Shown here piece after piece: positions 32,753 to 45,887 of a stretch of 57,537 bases of DNA (its first letter is position 1; every line of letters begins with the position of its first letter). Made by a program: the position numbers and the translations under genes. The DNA lies in assembly GCA_000697665.1 (NCBI GenBank), contig KL197767.1, positions 1 to 57,537 of the forward strand, in the 5' to 3' direction. The notes beneath the pieces are model-generated. The model saw nothing but the letters and a program-made list of their open reading frames with translations, did not search any database and had not been told where the DNA came from. The DNA comes from Jaapia argillacea MUCL 33604 (taxonomy: Eukaryota > Basidiomycota > Agaricomycetes > Jaapiales > Jaapiaceae).

Positions 32753-35700
32753 TCATCTCTGCGAAGTCCCACGTTTCGGCTTGCGTTCTGGCAACGCCGC
32801 AACACCCCTGGATGATGGGGCCATTGTAGGCAGCCCGTGCGAGTCCAACCGTTCACTCATCAGCTGTGCTGAGCCGCCCCTACCCCTATGTGATGTATCG
32901 AGAGATGCCAACCTCAAGTTCGTTGGGAGGACTTTCTTCTTCTTCTTCGCCGGCGAGGTGGACAAACCATCCGGAGACAATTCTTCCCTGTCACGCTTGC
33001 GACTACCATCTGAGGACTCGTCGTCATGTGAATTATCCATGTACAAGCCATTGGAGTGCGTTGTGCCCGCGGAAGATTCTGAAACCTCGACCCTCGACGA
33101 AGTGAATCGAGGCATTGTCGATCCCGACGCAATGGGCCGTGAAGCCGTCGCAGGGATCCGGTGAGCCCCGTAGATCAAAGCATTGGGCTTTGCCAGCCCC
33201 GTGGAATCTCCGAGGCCCGTGGCTCCTCTGAGATTGTGCATTGAGTTCGAAAGACCAGTGGCAAGCATGTGAGGTTCTCTCCTAAGATTGATGGTTCCTG
33301 GTTTTGCCAAAAGTATACAAAGCATTTTCAGCTTCGATATAATGGGGAGAACGTGAACGAGCGCCCACCTTGGCGCAGATATTCTCGCTCATACAAATGT
33401 AAGCTGGCAGCAGATGAAACCATCTCGCTGTCGAGACCGCCGTCTCCGGGGAAATACTCCCCCCCTGATGAGGTGTGGGTGTCATCGAACCTCATAACGG
33501 ACATCGTGCCAGACTTGTGACGTTCTTCGTCATCCGAACTTGTGCTGAAACCTCCAGCCTGGCTCGCCCTCGCTGGCCCATTGTCAGATTGTGGAGACAT
33601 CTGCCGTTGGGAGGACGAAGCAGTGGGCAGCGACAAGAATACTTGGCCCGGGGTCTCAGCCATGGCTCGTGATGAGGCGCAAAAGTCTCGATCACTTCTA
33701 GGGCCATCCAGAGTGCCAGGGGGCTTGGTTCGGCGGGTCGAAGAGCTGTCTCGGGGGATGGAACTGTCGCTTTGAGGGGCGGAGGGACTTGAGCGGGTGA
33801 AATCCTTCGAAGCTGTGAGGACTGGCCCTGAATCCGCCTCCATAGCAGGGGCAGAGTAGCCTTGAACGGCAGCTTTCTTGCCTTTGGACTTCTTACTCTT
33901 GCCCGTCTTTATAACTTTACCGCCGCCCGCTTTTTTCGTCCCCTTCTTAGACGATGATGCTATTACTGTCGCCCCACCAACTTCCAGATCTCCACCTCGC
34001 CTCTGCGTTACAGCGGTGAGCTTCGCCCTCGACTTCTTCTTTGAAGCTGGCTCCTCCTCATCACTAGCTTCATCGTCTCCATCTTCCTGGGCATCTTCAA
34101 ACCCGAAAAGCATTCCTTCAGGGATGTATCAGCACCGACGACGATATCCTCATCGCTTTTGGTAACTCACTGTTCTTGCCTTCCTTTCCAGTGAATATCT
34201 CGTTCATCAAACCCTTGTCCATTGCCACGGAGTTTAGAAACAGGTCGGCGCTCCCGGCGATGATAGTTCTATAAACGAAGCATGCCTTCGTCTGCCCTGA
34301 GCGCCACATTCTCCCGACGACCTGGTGGTCATCAGAGGCTGACCATGTCGTATCCTGAGCAATGGGGTTTCTATGAGAATCGCAGGCATATGATTTTCTG
34401 CATAGCTCACTTACAAGTATGATCATGATGTTGGCTCTAAACAAGTTCAAACCAACTTGCGCGGCTCCAGAGATGATGCAAACTCGAGGCCCATCCCTGG
34501 CGTTGAATCGGTCCTGCGCCTTTTTTCGCTGCATCACGGACATGGAACCATTGATAAAGCACACCTCGTTGGCGGGGATTCCCAGCAGAGGCAGTACCTA
34601 ATGAGGGCAGCCGACGTCAACTCAAAAACATGCAATGGGCACAGGTCGACTCACTGCCTTTAATAAACCGTTGGCCGAGGGCCAGGAGCAATATACAATG
34701 ATCTTATCAGGAGGGGCCCCTTCTGGAGAGTGCACAAATTGATATGACTTGTCCTCCACAAGGCAGTTCTGCATAGAGTCAAACTTGAGTGGAGGTGCAT
34801 TATTCTTACTCAGATGCTGATGGCATATCTGTCCGAGGGCGTTGATCTTGGTCGATGGGTTATCTGTCCACTGTTTGATCGTTTTAGGTATCTTGACTAC
34901 GCCGTTCAGGTCCCAGTGTATGAAGCCTCGACGAATGGGAAGATAAAAATTCTGACAGCGTATGGTTAGGGAGATTCTGACATTCGTATTAGAAGCATCG
35001 GTGCTGTACTCACCTTTCCGACGTTCCTTCTTGCAAGATTGGGGGTCTCAATCAGTTGGTCCACCAACAGGTTCAGCCGCCGCCGCTCCTCGTCGTACAA
35101 AGGAAGGCAGAGGAGAAGGTTGTGATAATCGTCCAGACGTATTATGGAATTCCCATCCAGGTCGACAGTATCCTTCGTCCGACGCACCACTGCTCCCACG
35201 AAATGCTTTCTCATCATGCCGATGAATACTTCGACCTCTCTCCGCAGATTTTCGGGCTTGTTGACATCCCTCGCTGGTGGAAATTTGTAGTCGTCGTAGT
35301 CCCCTGCCTTGACGTGCCGGGCTCGCTTCACAGCGACAGACGCGCGCTCCCTTCGATCTCGTGCTTTGGCACTATTTATTACCTTGGTCATGCGGTTATA
35401 CTCGGCATCGCTAGATGGTCCGAATGCGGGTATCTCCAAGAGCCTGCCAATGTTCCACAGGTCCTAAACAAGGATAAGCATCGAATGTCTCCACAACGAA
35501 GACTGCGGAAGAGCTCACCTGTGGCCTCGTGGTTATGGGAGTGGCGGTGAGGCCTATCTTACACTGCGTTATCTTTCCCAGAGCCATGTCCACAAAATAG
35601 TCTTCGTTGATGTTCCTCGTAGCGTGTATCTCATCAATAGCTATGAAGTTGTATTCCGTGCGCCAGGCAGTATTCACCCTGCCCCTCTGAAATCTCACGT

Positions 35701-37696
35701 CACCATCTATGAGTGGCGGTACAACTGATGGTTTCAACTTGTCCACTCTGAACAGGCGCTCAAAGTCACTCTTCAAGGCCTGATGGGAGTCATAGGTTGA
35801 ATTGTAAAGCACAGATAGCGCAGGAGACATACCGAGGACGTTATTATAGTGATGCGGCGATGGCGTGGGATGGCATTGAAACTGTCGGAAGCCATCAGTG
35901 AGGGCCAAAAACCCCTACCCCGAGCTGTGTACGACTCTGAGATGCATATGATGTGGAATGCTCCTGGCATCAGAAACCTATTGCACTCATCATACCACTG
36001 CTTGTGTAGGCCTACTGGGACCACAACTAGGGCCCCTTCATCAGGCAGTGACCCTCGCGTGCGCACCGCCCACTTCTTGTTGCCTTGTAACATCTTCAGA
36101 ATGCAAAGCCCTCATGGAGAAGAGGAAAAACAGCTTTACTCACAAAAAATCCCTGGGAATTTGCCATGCTTCAACCGGTGGTCATGGAAGAAAGCGAGTG
36201 TCGCGAAAAGGGCAACGATTTGAATGGTTTTTCCAATCCCCACGTCATCCATCAACAGCAGAGGCTTCCCGTCGAAGACACGGCCGAGAAGAGTTATGAG
36301 GCCAATCAATTGATGCCATCTGAGCTGCAAAGGCTCCAGCTGTTCCTGGGAGGCGCAGTCAAACCAGGCCTTATCCGTCTTAGGATTCCGACCCGATGGA
36401 TCTATGAAGCGGTTGAATCCTGGAATTCCCTCCATTTCCAACAGACCCAACATGCTCCAAAGCTCAGGAATTGTCTTCTTCTTGAGCTCTTCGTCGACAC
36501 CGTCGCTCCAATCCAACGGAGGGTCCTCATCGAAACTAAACTCCGGAATTTCTATGTCGACTGCGTCCAAATTGGATATAGTTTCCCACAGCATCTCTGA
36601 AACGGAGGTCGCGTCATCCTCTGGTGAAAGCGATGAAAGTATATCCCGAAGGGCCTTGGGTATATCTTAAAAACAAGGGAGATTGTCGAGCTTCAATGAC
36701 ATGGTTAAAACGAGCCACAGAATGCTTACTGGCGCCCTTTGGACCTTTAGCCATCTCTACAGGCAGCGAACCACCCATTTCAATCAACATATCCCTCAAT
36801 TTCGAGAGCCAATTCTCCCCTTCGGCCATATCATCCGCATGGTCATGTCGTTTGCACAGAAGGAAATATGATTCCGTTTCTCGTATGTGGAGCTTTAGGG
36901 ACTTCACTGTGAGTCCCGAGCCGTCCCCCTCGCTCAGCCCTATGGGGGTTACACAAAGTTATTCAGAATACAAACAACAGGAACGAGTCGAAAGTTCACT
37001 CACTGGACCAAAACGCGTCAAGCTTCGTCTTCTTGTCTTTCCTCAAACGATGGTTGGTACGAAACGTCCTGCGTTGCCTGTTTAGGTGGTTGGCTGCAAG
37101 GCTCATAAGGAATCTCTGCACATGCAACAGGGGCCTGCATGGGTTCCCCGGGACGTGTCCAGATGAACCGAAGAAGGCGAGACTCAAGGCCTCAAAGTGT
37201 TGGGCCACAAGCAGATCATTCGTCCCCGGAAACTATATCAACCTCAGATCAGCTTCCGACTGTAAAATCAAGAAAAATCCAGCAGACTGACCTTGCCCTG
37301 GGATATAAACTCGTGCTGGTAAGGGTGGCCACCCCTCAACGTCAGCACCTCATCCCATGTGTCATTCATTTTCCACTCGCGACAACGCGGACTAGCCCAT
37401 TTGGTCCATGCAGATCGACCGACTTGGTCATTGTCGCTGGTCTGCCCGAAGTATTCTGCCTTCTCTTCAGCCGTCTGCAGAGTCCAGTAGTGTTGAGCGA
37501 ACACTTGGATGGCATCCAAGTCATCCTCGCAGCAGTCCAAGCTAGGCTTGGAAGCGGTATAGCAGGGCGGGATGCATCCGCCCGTCCTTATCACCCATTC
37601 GTCCCAACCCCAGAGACCATCGACCAAATATTCATCTCCCCAGTGTGCAGGAGTGGAAAACTCAAGTAACGAGTGAGAGAAGGACCAGGGTGTCAT
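32753..37696 (-). CDS. SNF2-family DNA-dependent ATPase with disordered C-terminal tail
   Basis: A multi-exon gene with about ten introns of 50-75 nt. In order: MTPWSFSHSLLEFSTP; an N-terminal region ending with PLQLRWHQLIGLI; motif I DDVGIGKTIQ (36250s); GALVVVPVGLHKQW (motif Ia); IAIDEIHATRN (motif II, DEIH); GLTATPI (motif III); VVRRTKD; then the C-terminal helicase lobe with IIVYCSWPSANGL (motif IV), ISGAAQVGLNL (motif V) and HQVVGRMWRSGQTK (motif VI). All motifs needed for ATP hydrolysis are present; motif I has DDVG in place of the usual DEMG. After GKEGKN a 51-nt intron leads to a long Ser/Lys-rich tail (residues DGDDEASDEEEPASKKKS, SPAKKKKK) with nuclear-localisation-like patches, ending at 32753. 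SNF2 proteins translocate on DNA and remodel chromatin or displace proteins. The exact start is uncertain: 37696 is the first ATG of the conserved part and follows an acceptor, so a short 5' exon may exist further upstream. Confidence 0.78.
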
Positions 37697-38776
37697 CTTT
37701 TCAACGTCAGTCAGGCCGTCGAGGAGGAGCCGTATTAACGACTTACGGATGAGAAGGTGAAATCGACTGGACACAGGTCGAGTCACCTCACCGACAGTTG
37801 TTGAATGGGGCTGGCGAACGCGCGAGCCCGAAACAGCTAGGAGGGTCTGATCAGTTTACAATCCACCTGGAATGAAAGACTTTCATACTGGAAGATAGGT
37901 CTATTTATGGTCGCTGAGACCCCCCGCCGAGGTCCTCAAATATACGCGGAGGAGAGAATGGCCTGTCGCGGTATGAAAAATTACGTCGCGGATGCAACAA
38001 TCAAGGACAGCAGTATAGGACCCTTAAGCTTCTTAGAACTGTTTCCTCGCATCTTGCGCATGGAAACATTGTGATGTCTCCAGGTCAAATTAATTGACGC
38101 TGCCTTGAAGCGAGATGACAAGGTTTCCCGATGGCTCAACGTTTTACGCACGAACAGGCTCGACGTACACCACCGCGTTGGCCTCAACGGCAGCCACATT
38201 CAACATGAATGGTGGGGAGATTAAAAGACTTGCTGAGCAAGTTGTCAATAAGTTTGCTCGTCCCACTATGCTGCTAGTCAATCCCAACGAGGCATCACAT
38301 CTGAGAGTCACCCTAAGACATGGATGACGGCGGTTTCCTCGCCATATTATTGGCGTTATATGGAACGGAAATTTCGAAAAAGGACGCGACAGGGAAGACT
38401 TAACTTCAGTTGCAGCCAACTCCAGGAAGGCTCGTCACTCTGCCAGGGGCTCAAACCCCTAACAGACAATATGGAGAGGCGACAACGGTTGTTGTAACCA
38501 TGGGTTTGCCAATCGGAGATTGGCAAACCCTATCGGTCCCTTCTCACGCCAAAACTCTTTCGGTTTGTTTGCACATGTAGAGACGGGGGTTTTCAGAGTC
38601 CACAGCATTTTCCGCCCAACGCGATTGCGTCTTCCCGAAACGCCTTCCCTCCTGTAACTTGTACTTCGCAATACATACCAGAGCCTCGGTGGTCGAAGAC
38701 ACCAACGTCGCTTGCACTTATACACCGTGAGACCACTAACCATCTCTCTTCTCTTGGCACCAACCTCACCACCCCG
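37697..38776. other. Divergent promoter region between SNF2 gene and 38777 gene
   Basis: It contains the probable 5' exon(s) of the SNF2 gene: GTAAGT donor at about 37744, and a possible ATG near 37888 followed by GTGGAT. It also holds the palindromes at 38482-38530. No independent gene is supported. Confidence 0.5.
38482..38530. repeat. Two adjacent perfect hairpins upstream of the 38777 gene
   Basis: 38482-38495 is ACAAC-GGTT-GTTGT. 38502-38530 is GGGTTTGCCAATC-GGA-GATTGGCAAACCC, a perfect 13-bp stem with a 3-nt loop. It lies about 250 bp upstream of the ATG. It may be a cis element, a hairpin in an upstream transcript or a miniature element scar. Confidence 0.8.
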
Positions 38777-41590
38777 ATGAACTCTCCTTCAACCGTCAGG
38801 ATCTTGGCCTGTACATCCCGCCGCCGCAAACCGAACAACCTCACACGACACACTCACCGAACCTCGTGCGATAAGGTAAGCGTAAGCCACATAGCCCCGT
38901 CAGGACCTCTTGCGTTGGCTCACCCTCGCCCCCACGTAATCCAATCGCAAGGTATGTCATGCCTCAAGATGAACATCCCACATCTCGGCGTTTTCACCTC
39001 CCCCAACTCTCATCTGCCACCACCACCCGGTCTCCCTGGTTACACTATGGTGCAAGTAGACCACGCCAGCACCATCGAAGACTTAGTCAACGCGAGAGTT
39101 CATTCAAACGTTTACCCCATGCTCCCTTTCCTATTTCAGAGACCGCTCCGGGATGGCCCAATTTTTGGCAGGCTCAACTACCATTTCAAAACTCTTCCGA
39201 TAGTATATGAAGGCGGCGCTTGGCGCTTGGAAGCAATTGTGAGGGAGTTGTGGGATATCCTGGAGCAGGTCCTCATCTCTCTAGCAAATATTGCGCTATC
39301 TCAAGGTTCACTACGCTGCTTCCCCATTGAATCTTCCTTCCCTCCGTTGCCCCGATCGAAAGGATATTTGGATGGGCATGGCAGTGCCAGGTATGCGAGA
39401 AAGGCATGCGTCAACAGCCTTCATGCTTTTGACCTCCTCATCGCCACCTGTTCTTTTGCCGTAGCCACCTGCTCATCCATGATTTGGCGTGAGGAGATTG
39501 CGAAATATCATCCGACTTACTCAGATCTGCTGGGAGTCTCACCCATAAACTCCTTCAACCCTGGCTCTCGGGTTGGAGTGATCGTGAACGTCTCGACCTG
39601 TGACTGGTTGGACTGGGTGCCTCAACTCATATCCAAGAATATCAATGTATGGCTCTGGTGGGGAATACCTGAAGCTCCTGTGAAGCCAAAAATGCCGCAT
39701 CACGAGTGGCCCAAGTGGCTTTGGGAAGCTGCCCCCAGCGAAAAAGACAGGCACACATTCCTCCTTGATCCATCCTTTTCCAATTCTCCCACGGACCACG
39801 ACTCTGCGTCATCAATTTCCCCTGGTCGCTTACTATCCTCACCGCCACGTTTACGTTCATCTCAACCTCGATACACCTCAAACAACTGCTTCAAAGGTCC
39901 ACATCGCGGTCCCCTTGAAGGCGAGTCCTTCGCGGAGTTTTTTGAGAGGAGGAAAGCCACAGCACGGTCCAAGCCATCTTACCATTCCCTGTCCCAAGCA
40001 ATCAAGTCGAGGATGAACAATTCATCGAGGGACGAATGCCCTACAAAGTCGGGAGCCACGGTCTTTGAATGGAGGCTCGACCTTCAGGGATCTCCTGTTA
40101 GAATCAGGCTCACGCCGGACGAGGCCAATGCTCGTTGGAGCTCATACTCCAGCTCCCGACGCGATTATGACCCTATTGGGAATGAATGGGACCTATGTGA
40201 ATTCCTGGATGGAATACACCCCTCACCCTTCCACGGCGGCGACGGCGGCGACGACAACATCGACAATACCATTGACGAAACGCCAGCTCCCATATACAGC
40301 ATCACCCGTCCACCCAGCGTCAGCTTCCCCAAGCACGGTGTCCTAGATGGCGACGTTGAGCGAATGCATCAGTCTCTGAGGCGTTCCGACTTCGAAGGCA
40401 CCTCAATCAAGACCGTCTTTGAATCCCTCGAATACGTTGCGTACCTTCGATACGGCTGGAGAAACACTGTCACGCCCACGGACTCACAGCCTCCGTTCAC
40501 TTTGTTGGAACTTCAACGTTTGCTCTCCCACGAGTTAAAGAAGATCACGTTGGACGGACTTTTAGATCCTCACCCACAGGCCATACAATTCATGTCCCCC
40601 TTCTTTCGCCACCTATCGACCTCTTCAAGTCCGCCCTCGTGTTCCGATATACACCCCGATAATCGACGGCGCTTCACATCCAAGTTATCGAACAAATTCA
40701 GGATCACCATTGTTGATTGCGTGCGGCGAGTTGGTGTTCAACAAGATCCCATAACTCTGTACATGTCTTGCTTCGAAGACGGTGATACAGCCTGGCGGGT
40801 AGCCTTTGAAAGCGCCTCTTCTCTCCTGCACTGCATCCGCAGCTCCCATTGCGACTCCACAGAGCAAATGGCCAGCTATTGCGTCACGAGAGGGATCGCT
40901 TTCCGCACAATCGTTTACTTTCCTCGTTACGGCGTCACCCCTACAGCCTATCGGGGCTTCCGCCACGATGGACTCGGCTGTCGTCCGAGAGGATATCAAC
41001 CCACTTTAAACGACTACGCCGTATATGAGTCCATACGCGATAACTTCCTGCGTCAACAAGGACACGCACGGGCGGCATTGTGCAGGGGCGGCATAGTTTG
41101 GCGCCTTACCATCCATGCACTTGGGCGAGACCATGTCCTTCAAGGACCCTCCGATCGCATGACAGCAATGGGGGTCGGATATTGGGACACAGCCATTGGA
41201 TGTTCCTTCTGGGATGACGACCTCAACGAGGGGGAGTTAATGATGATTACCGGTTGCTACTATGTCGAAACTTCCTGTAAGTCATGACCTACGATATGAT
41301 TATATCTTTTCAACCAAGCTGACCTGATAAAAGCCCGCAATCAGGAGAGTCAGCTCTCTTGGTGGCCGAAACACAACATCTGGAAGGACGGACCTTTCGA
41401 CGCTGGATATTGGACCCCCGCCGCCGAGAGCTGGTTCCAACACCGACTTCATGAAATCCGGACCGCCAATGGCCCTTTGAAAACCTCTTCTCAGTGGTCT
41501 GCCTCATTCAAGCACAACAAGCTGGGCATACAGCTCAACAAGAACAACGAGTCAGTTTCGCGACGCTTCCTGCGGGTCCTCGATCGTTGA
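38777..41590 (+). CDS. Large protein of an unrecognised family, copy 1
   Basis: Exons 38777-41276 and 41334-41590 (57-nt intron, GTAAGT...AAAG) give 918 aa in frame. I recognise no catalytic domain. Conserved blocks shared with copy 2 include GVFTSPNSHLPPP, HSNVYPMLPFLF, PIVYEGGAWRLE, NSLHAFDLLIATCS, DPIGNEWDLC, WRVAFESASSLLHCIRS, GIAFRTIVYFP, YRGFRHDGLGCRPRGYQPTL, GGIVWRLTIHALG and CSFWDDDLNEGE. A final exon carries GYWTPAAESWFQHRL. The middle (about residues 330-450) is low-complexity and variable. There is no signal peptide or membrane segment. Families of this general appearance are repeated many times in Agaricomycete genomes (memory, not checked). An intracellular protein is likely. The start is the first ATG after a CACTTATACACC TATA-like site. 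Confidence 0.72.
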
Positions 41591-41740
41591 CACCGCTGTG
41601 CTCATTGGGGATATTTTTTTTCACCTTCACACATTATACTGTATTTCGTCCCCGTATTTACGCCAACATGACTATGGACAACCGTAGGAGGTGATTAGGC
41701 CGTATCCTTATTTTACTTATCTATTTTTTATCGTCTCACC

Positions 41741-42386
41741 TTGGACTTGCTTCCACTGCCGCTCTCCGATGTCATCGTTGACCATTTGTGCTTGGTGGCT
41801 ATCAAGTCCACAGAAGATTATCTTCGCCCACCACTAGATTCACCCTTACAAGCAATGTTTTCGACACAACCATGGAGTGGAAGAGCAAAGAACCTGTTCC
41901 AAGTCTACATCTCAATGTTTCAAACTCGGACGCTTACCCAGGTGGACCACACTATCGAGCGCCTTGTTAAGGAAGCGGACAGATACAATCACACTCGTAG
42001 CGAAGCTTGGCACTCCACGAACGAGGTCGGGTAAGTGCAAATCCCCCCTGTGACTCTGGTGTCCCTGGTTTCAGGAGACGACTTGAGCTCCCGCTGCGTG
42101 GGTGCCAATTTGTCCGTGCACAGACTTTAACCACGATCACCGGACGTCCTATCCCCCCACGACACGTAGGCAGGGACAACTCATCTGGCAAAACGCTGCA
42201 ACCGCTAGGCCGTCCTCATCCGCAGCAAGTTGGGTTCAGCAAACGATACGTATCAGTGGGGGTTGGATCACCTTGCATGACAACATTCGTGTCGCGGCGA
42301 GGTTGATGACCCGCATCTTCGTTACATCTCGCTCCCTGTATCTAGGGCTGTTACCAATATCTCGATGCCCTGCCGAAATGAACTAG
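41741..42386 (+). CDS. Possible small two-exon gene or fragment, unknown
   Basis: Between the two paralogues a plus-strand frame (VIVDHLCLVAIKSTEDYL ... HTIERLVKEADRYNHTR) ends at a GTAAGT donor at about 42031. After a CAG acceptor near 42075 a frame continues with WITLHDNIRVAARLMTR to 42386. It has no ATG at the start of the first exon, so a 5' exon such as the short one with an ATG near 41669 would be needed. Composition looks coding, but the joining frame is uncertain. It may be a remnant. Confidence 0.25.
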
Positions 42387-42962
42387 ACGGCCTTACGACG
42401 GCCAGCGAGGAGGGACTGCCGGTTTGTAAGTTCTTCCACTCGGAGAAGCTGGGTCCCCCGGCACGATCGTAGTGATGTACTACTGCACGGAGCTCACTCT
42501 AACACTACCCAAACACCTGGTTTACAACCAAAGGACCGCCAGGTTTGCGGACGTGATGAGCGACCACAGGCAGATAAACCGATTAGGCCACACAATACAA
42601 CTGGGATCTTGCTCAGTGTAACGCACACACACTACGAAAGTTTCAGCGAGGGGAATGTCTTTGGTGCACCCAACGTCCAATATTCTCCGAGAGCGACTAT
42701 TACGTCACGATGTGGCGAACACGAAATTTTCGCCAGCGATGAGACGTGTGCGTGAATTATGTCCATGCCACAAGATGACCACAGTCGCTAGGCACATTCA
42801 TCACGATCTGCAGGGTCGATGATCAACTCGTGGTATCAACCTTAACAAGTCGACGCGGCAACTTCTCCCAGCCTGGTCCCATATTTCGGCGTCAACCACT
42901 CTTCATTTGCGCACTTCTATGATGCCAGTCGCTTACACGTATCATAATGATGCGACAACCTC

Positions 42963-45887
42963 GTGGAGGTGAAGACCCTGCATGTCTCTGAATCTCTTGG
43001 TCGGCCCCGTCGAGAGGTTCTTATTAGGAACCTCTGTATTACCGATCACCGTCATCTTCCTACCACCCATCCAAAACGTCGTTGGGGGGCCCGCCGCTCC
43101 AAATCTCACCATCGTCAGTGTGAGACGCTCACTTGCAATCTCACTCTTTACACACCAGAGCTACGTGTCGAGTCTATCTCAATTGCAGACGGTAAGCTTG
43201 AGGCACCGTTGTATTCATACATTCACTCAAACCCATTCTCCACAGCAATCAGTTCCGCCTCCATGTATCAGGCTGAGCCACCAACTTTCCGCAGGTTTTT
43301 CAAAATCCATCGGAAATGGGGACTCTTCACCTCCCCAAACACCAACCTTTTGCCACCTGACGACGCCTGTGTAATACCAGACCACAACACCGAAGTTTGT
43401 CATTTGGCCCACACTCGGATCCATTCGAACGCCTTTCCCATGCTGCCATACCTCTTCAAGTATCCATTGCGACGTGGCCTCATATTCTCCAGGCTCGACT
43501 ACACATCGTCCACAGTGCCCATCGTCTACGAAGATGGTTTCTGGCGCCTGGAGGGATCTCTCAGATGCAGTTGGTTGTTTTTGGAACGGGTTTTGACCAA
43601 CCTTGCGGTGATGGCTGTTGCCGAAGGTGATGACATATTAAAAACCAACTTCTCTTACCCTCCATCGCCACAATCCGTGGGTTACTTGGATGGTCACCCC
43701 AACGCACAGAATGCGAGAAACGCCTGTGCCGACAGCCTTCACGCTTTTGACCTCCTCATTGCCACCTGCTCAATGGCCATTGCTACGTGCAGCACGCGCT
43801 CGTGGCTGATGGATCTCGCAAGCAATCACCCAGCCTATTTCGATCTGCTCGCCGCCACCCCGATCAACTCTTTCGACGTTTCTTCTCGCGTGGGGGTTGT
43901 CATCATACCCAACCAGTGCCTCTGGGTCGGTTTGGTGCCTCACTTGATAGCCCTTAACATTCCTGTTTGGTTTTATTGGGGAACCACAGAGGACCCAGTG
44001 GTGATGATGAATTCAGAGTTCGCATGGCTCCATGCGCTAGCACCCACGGGCGAGGAATTACGCTCCATCTTGGCCCAGTCTCCATCGATCTCTTCCCCTG
44101 AGCCCGCCCAAGTCTCTCGCCATCTCTCTCGACGCCCATTGCTCTCGGGCAGTCTTCGTTCTGTGCGTCAACCACCCAGCACTTGGCATCAGGCCACTCC
44201 GTTTGAGGGGGAGAACTTCGACGAATACTTTGCCAGGAGACGGAGGTTTTTTTGTCATGGGCTAGAGCATCGAGGCGCCGTACTATTGTGGCTTGAGAAT
44301 TCCTTGGGTCAAGGGTCACCTGCAAGGACAGCTGCGAATGTGTATGAGTGGGTGTTACGTAGGGGTGCCTACGTCCGACGTCGACTCACAAGAAGCGAGG
44401 GAGAGGATCGCTGGCATCAATTCCGCGACTCTCAACGTCACTACGATCCCGTGGAAGATGCATGGGACCTTTGCCAACAACTGGACCCCGAACCTCGTGA
44501 CGACTGTCTTTGCACAGAGGAAACCTACCGAGAAATATGTGAACATACCTTGGAACTCTTCACGTCACCATCGACGTACACGTTCAGCAGACCGCCTCTG
44601 CTTACACGCCCGCACCATTTGGAGTTTATCGAGGACATCACTAGAATTCCCACGGTCAGACCCATGGAATATAGTGTCCCAGACATTCAGTTCGAATCGG
44701 TGGAGGAGTTGCTGCGTCTGCGATACGGTTACGACTGCGAAGCAAAGCCTCCGAAACCAGAGATCGTATACAGTCTATCAGATATTCAGAAGATGACTTC
44801 ATACAAAGTCGAGGGCGTCGCTTCAAATGGCCTGTTGGATCCTCACCACAGCTCCCTTGAATCAATATCCGCCTTTATCCAGTCCTTCCATGACTATTCT
44901 TCCCCCCCCACGACGCAGTCCGACCTTTTCCCCAATGCCCAGAATCCCATAACGCTCCCAGATGACCTCGACATTATTTATGTCCATACTCCGCGGCGCT
45001 TCCGCATGACGCGACTGATGACGCAGAGCCCTTTCATCGCAAATGACCTCTACATCATCGATCCTTCAGTCAGCGCGGTAACATGGCGCGTAGCATTTGA
45101 GAGTCCAGCCTCTGTTCTGCATTGCATACGTTCACGGGGCTTCAGCTCGACGCAGGAAATGGCAGTGTACTGCGTCAGCAAAGGCATGGCATTCCGGACC
45201 GTCATCAGCCTCCCCAAAGATTTCATTCCACCCCCCCCATACAGGGGTTTCCGTTTTGACGGACTTGGATGGCGTCCGTACAACTACAGGCCAACATTGG
45301 TTGACTACAGATGCTACGAGACGGTACGCGACGGATTTCTGGGCCACGAAGACCACGCCCGAGCCTCTTTGATGAAGGGTGGCATTGTTTGGCGCCTTTC
45401 AATGCATGTCCTTGGAAACGACAGTGTCCTACAAGGCCCTTCAGGCCTTGTCACGGCCATTGGCAGTTGCCATCGCGACACTATCAGTGGTGCATCATTC
45501 TGGGATGATGAACTGACAGAAGGGGAGATGTTCATGCTATGTGGCGGCTATCACATGGGGGGCGAGGGTATGTCTTATCTTAAATCAGCCTTCCCGCCTG
45601 GCCGCCACTAAAATTTTCTTTTCTAAGTCTACGGTCGGAGGTCATGGTGGCCCTCGCAAGGTTGTTGGGAAAGTGGGCCATTTCACGTTGGATATTGGTC
45701 CCCCAGCGCCGAACGCTGGTTCCAATCCAGGTTACTGGGTATAATGAGTGGTCAGTTCACGCTGAAAACAGCATCCGAATGGAGAGCTTCTTTCCTGGTT
45801 GACACGCGCTTTGGCTCGCTGCACGAGAAGAATGAGGTCATTTCTCGTCAGTTCTTACACAACCCCACAGAGCCTGTTGCGAGGTGA
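42963..45887 (+). CDS. Large protein of an unrecognised family, copy 2
   Basis: Exons to 45567 and 45628-45887 (60-nt intron, GTATGT...TAAG) give up to about 954 aa. The same 3' intron position as copy 1 shows tandem duplication. Shared blocks: GLFTSPNTNLLPP, HSNAFPMLPYLF, PIVYEDGFWRLEG, DSLHAFDLLIATCS, DPVEDAWDLC, WRVAFESPASVLHCIRS, YRGFRFDGLGWRPYNYRPTL, GGIVWRLSMHVLG, ASFWDDELTEGE, GYWSPSAERWFQSRL. The 5' end is unsure: the frame is open from 42963 without an in-frame ATG there. A 54-nt GTAAGC...CACAG intron (about 43191-43244) could lie before the in-frame ATG of MYQAEPPTFRRFF (43264). Function unknown. Confidence 0.68.

Noticed and set aside
33475-33775. Plus-strand frames opposite the SNF2 C-terminal tail
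   Set aside because: The minus-strand frame continues the SNF2 gene through a consistent 51-nt intron; the plus frames have no support.
44355-44796. Secondary open frames inside the large gene at 42963-45887
   Set aside because: They are shadow frames of a conserved coding exon.
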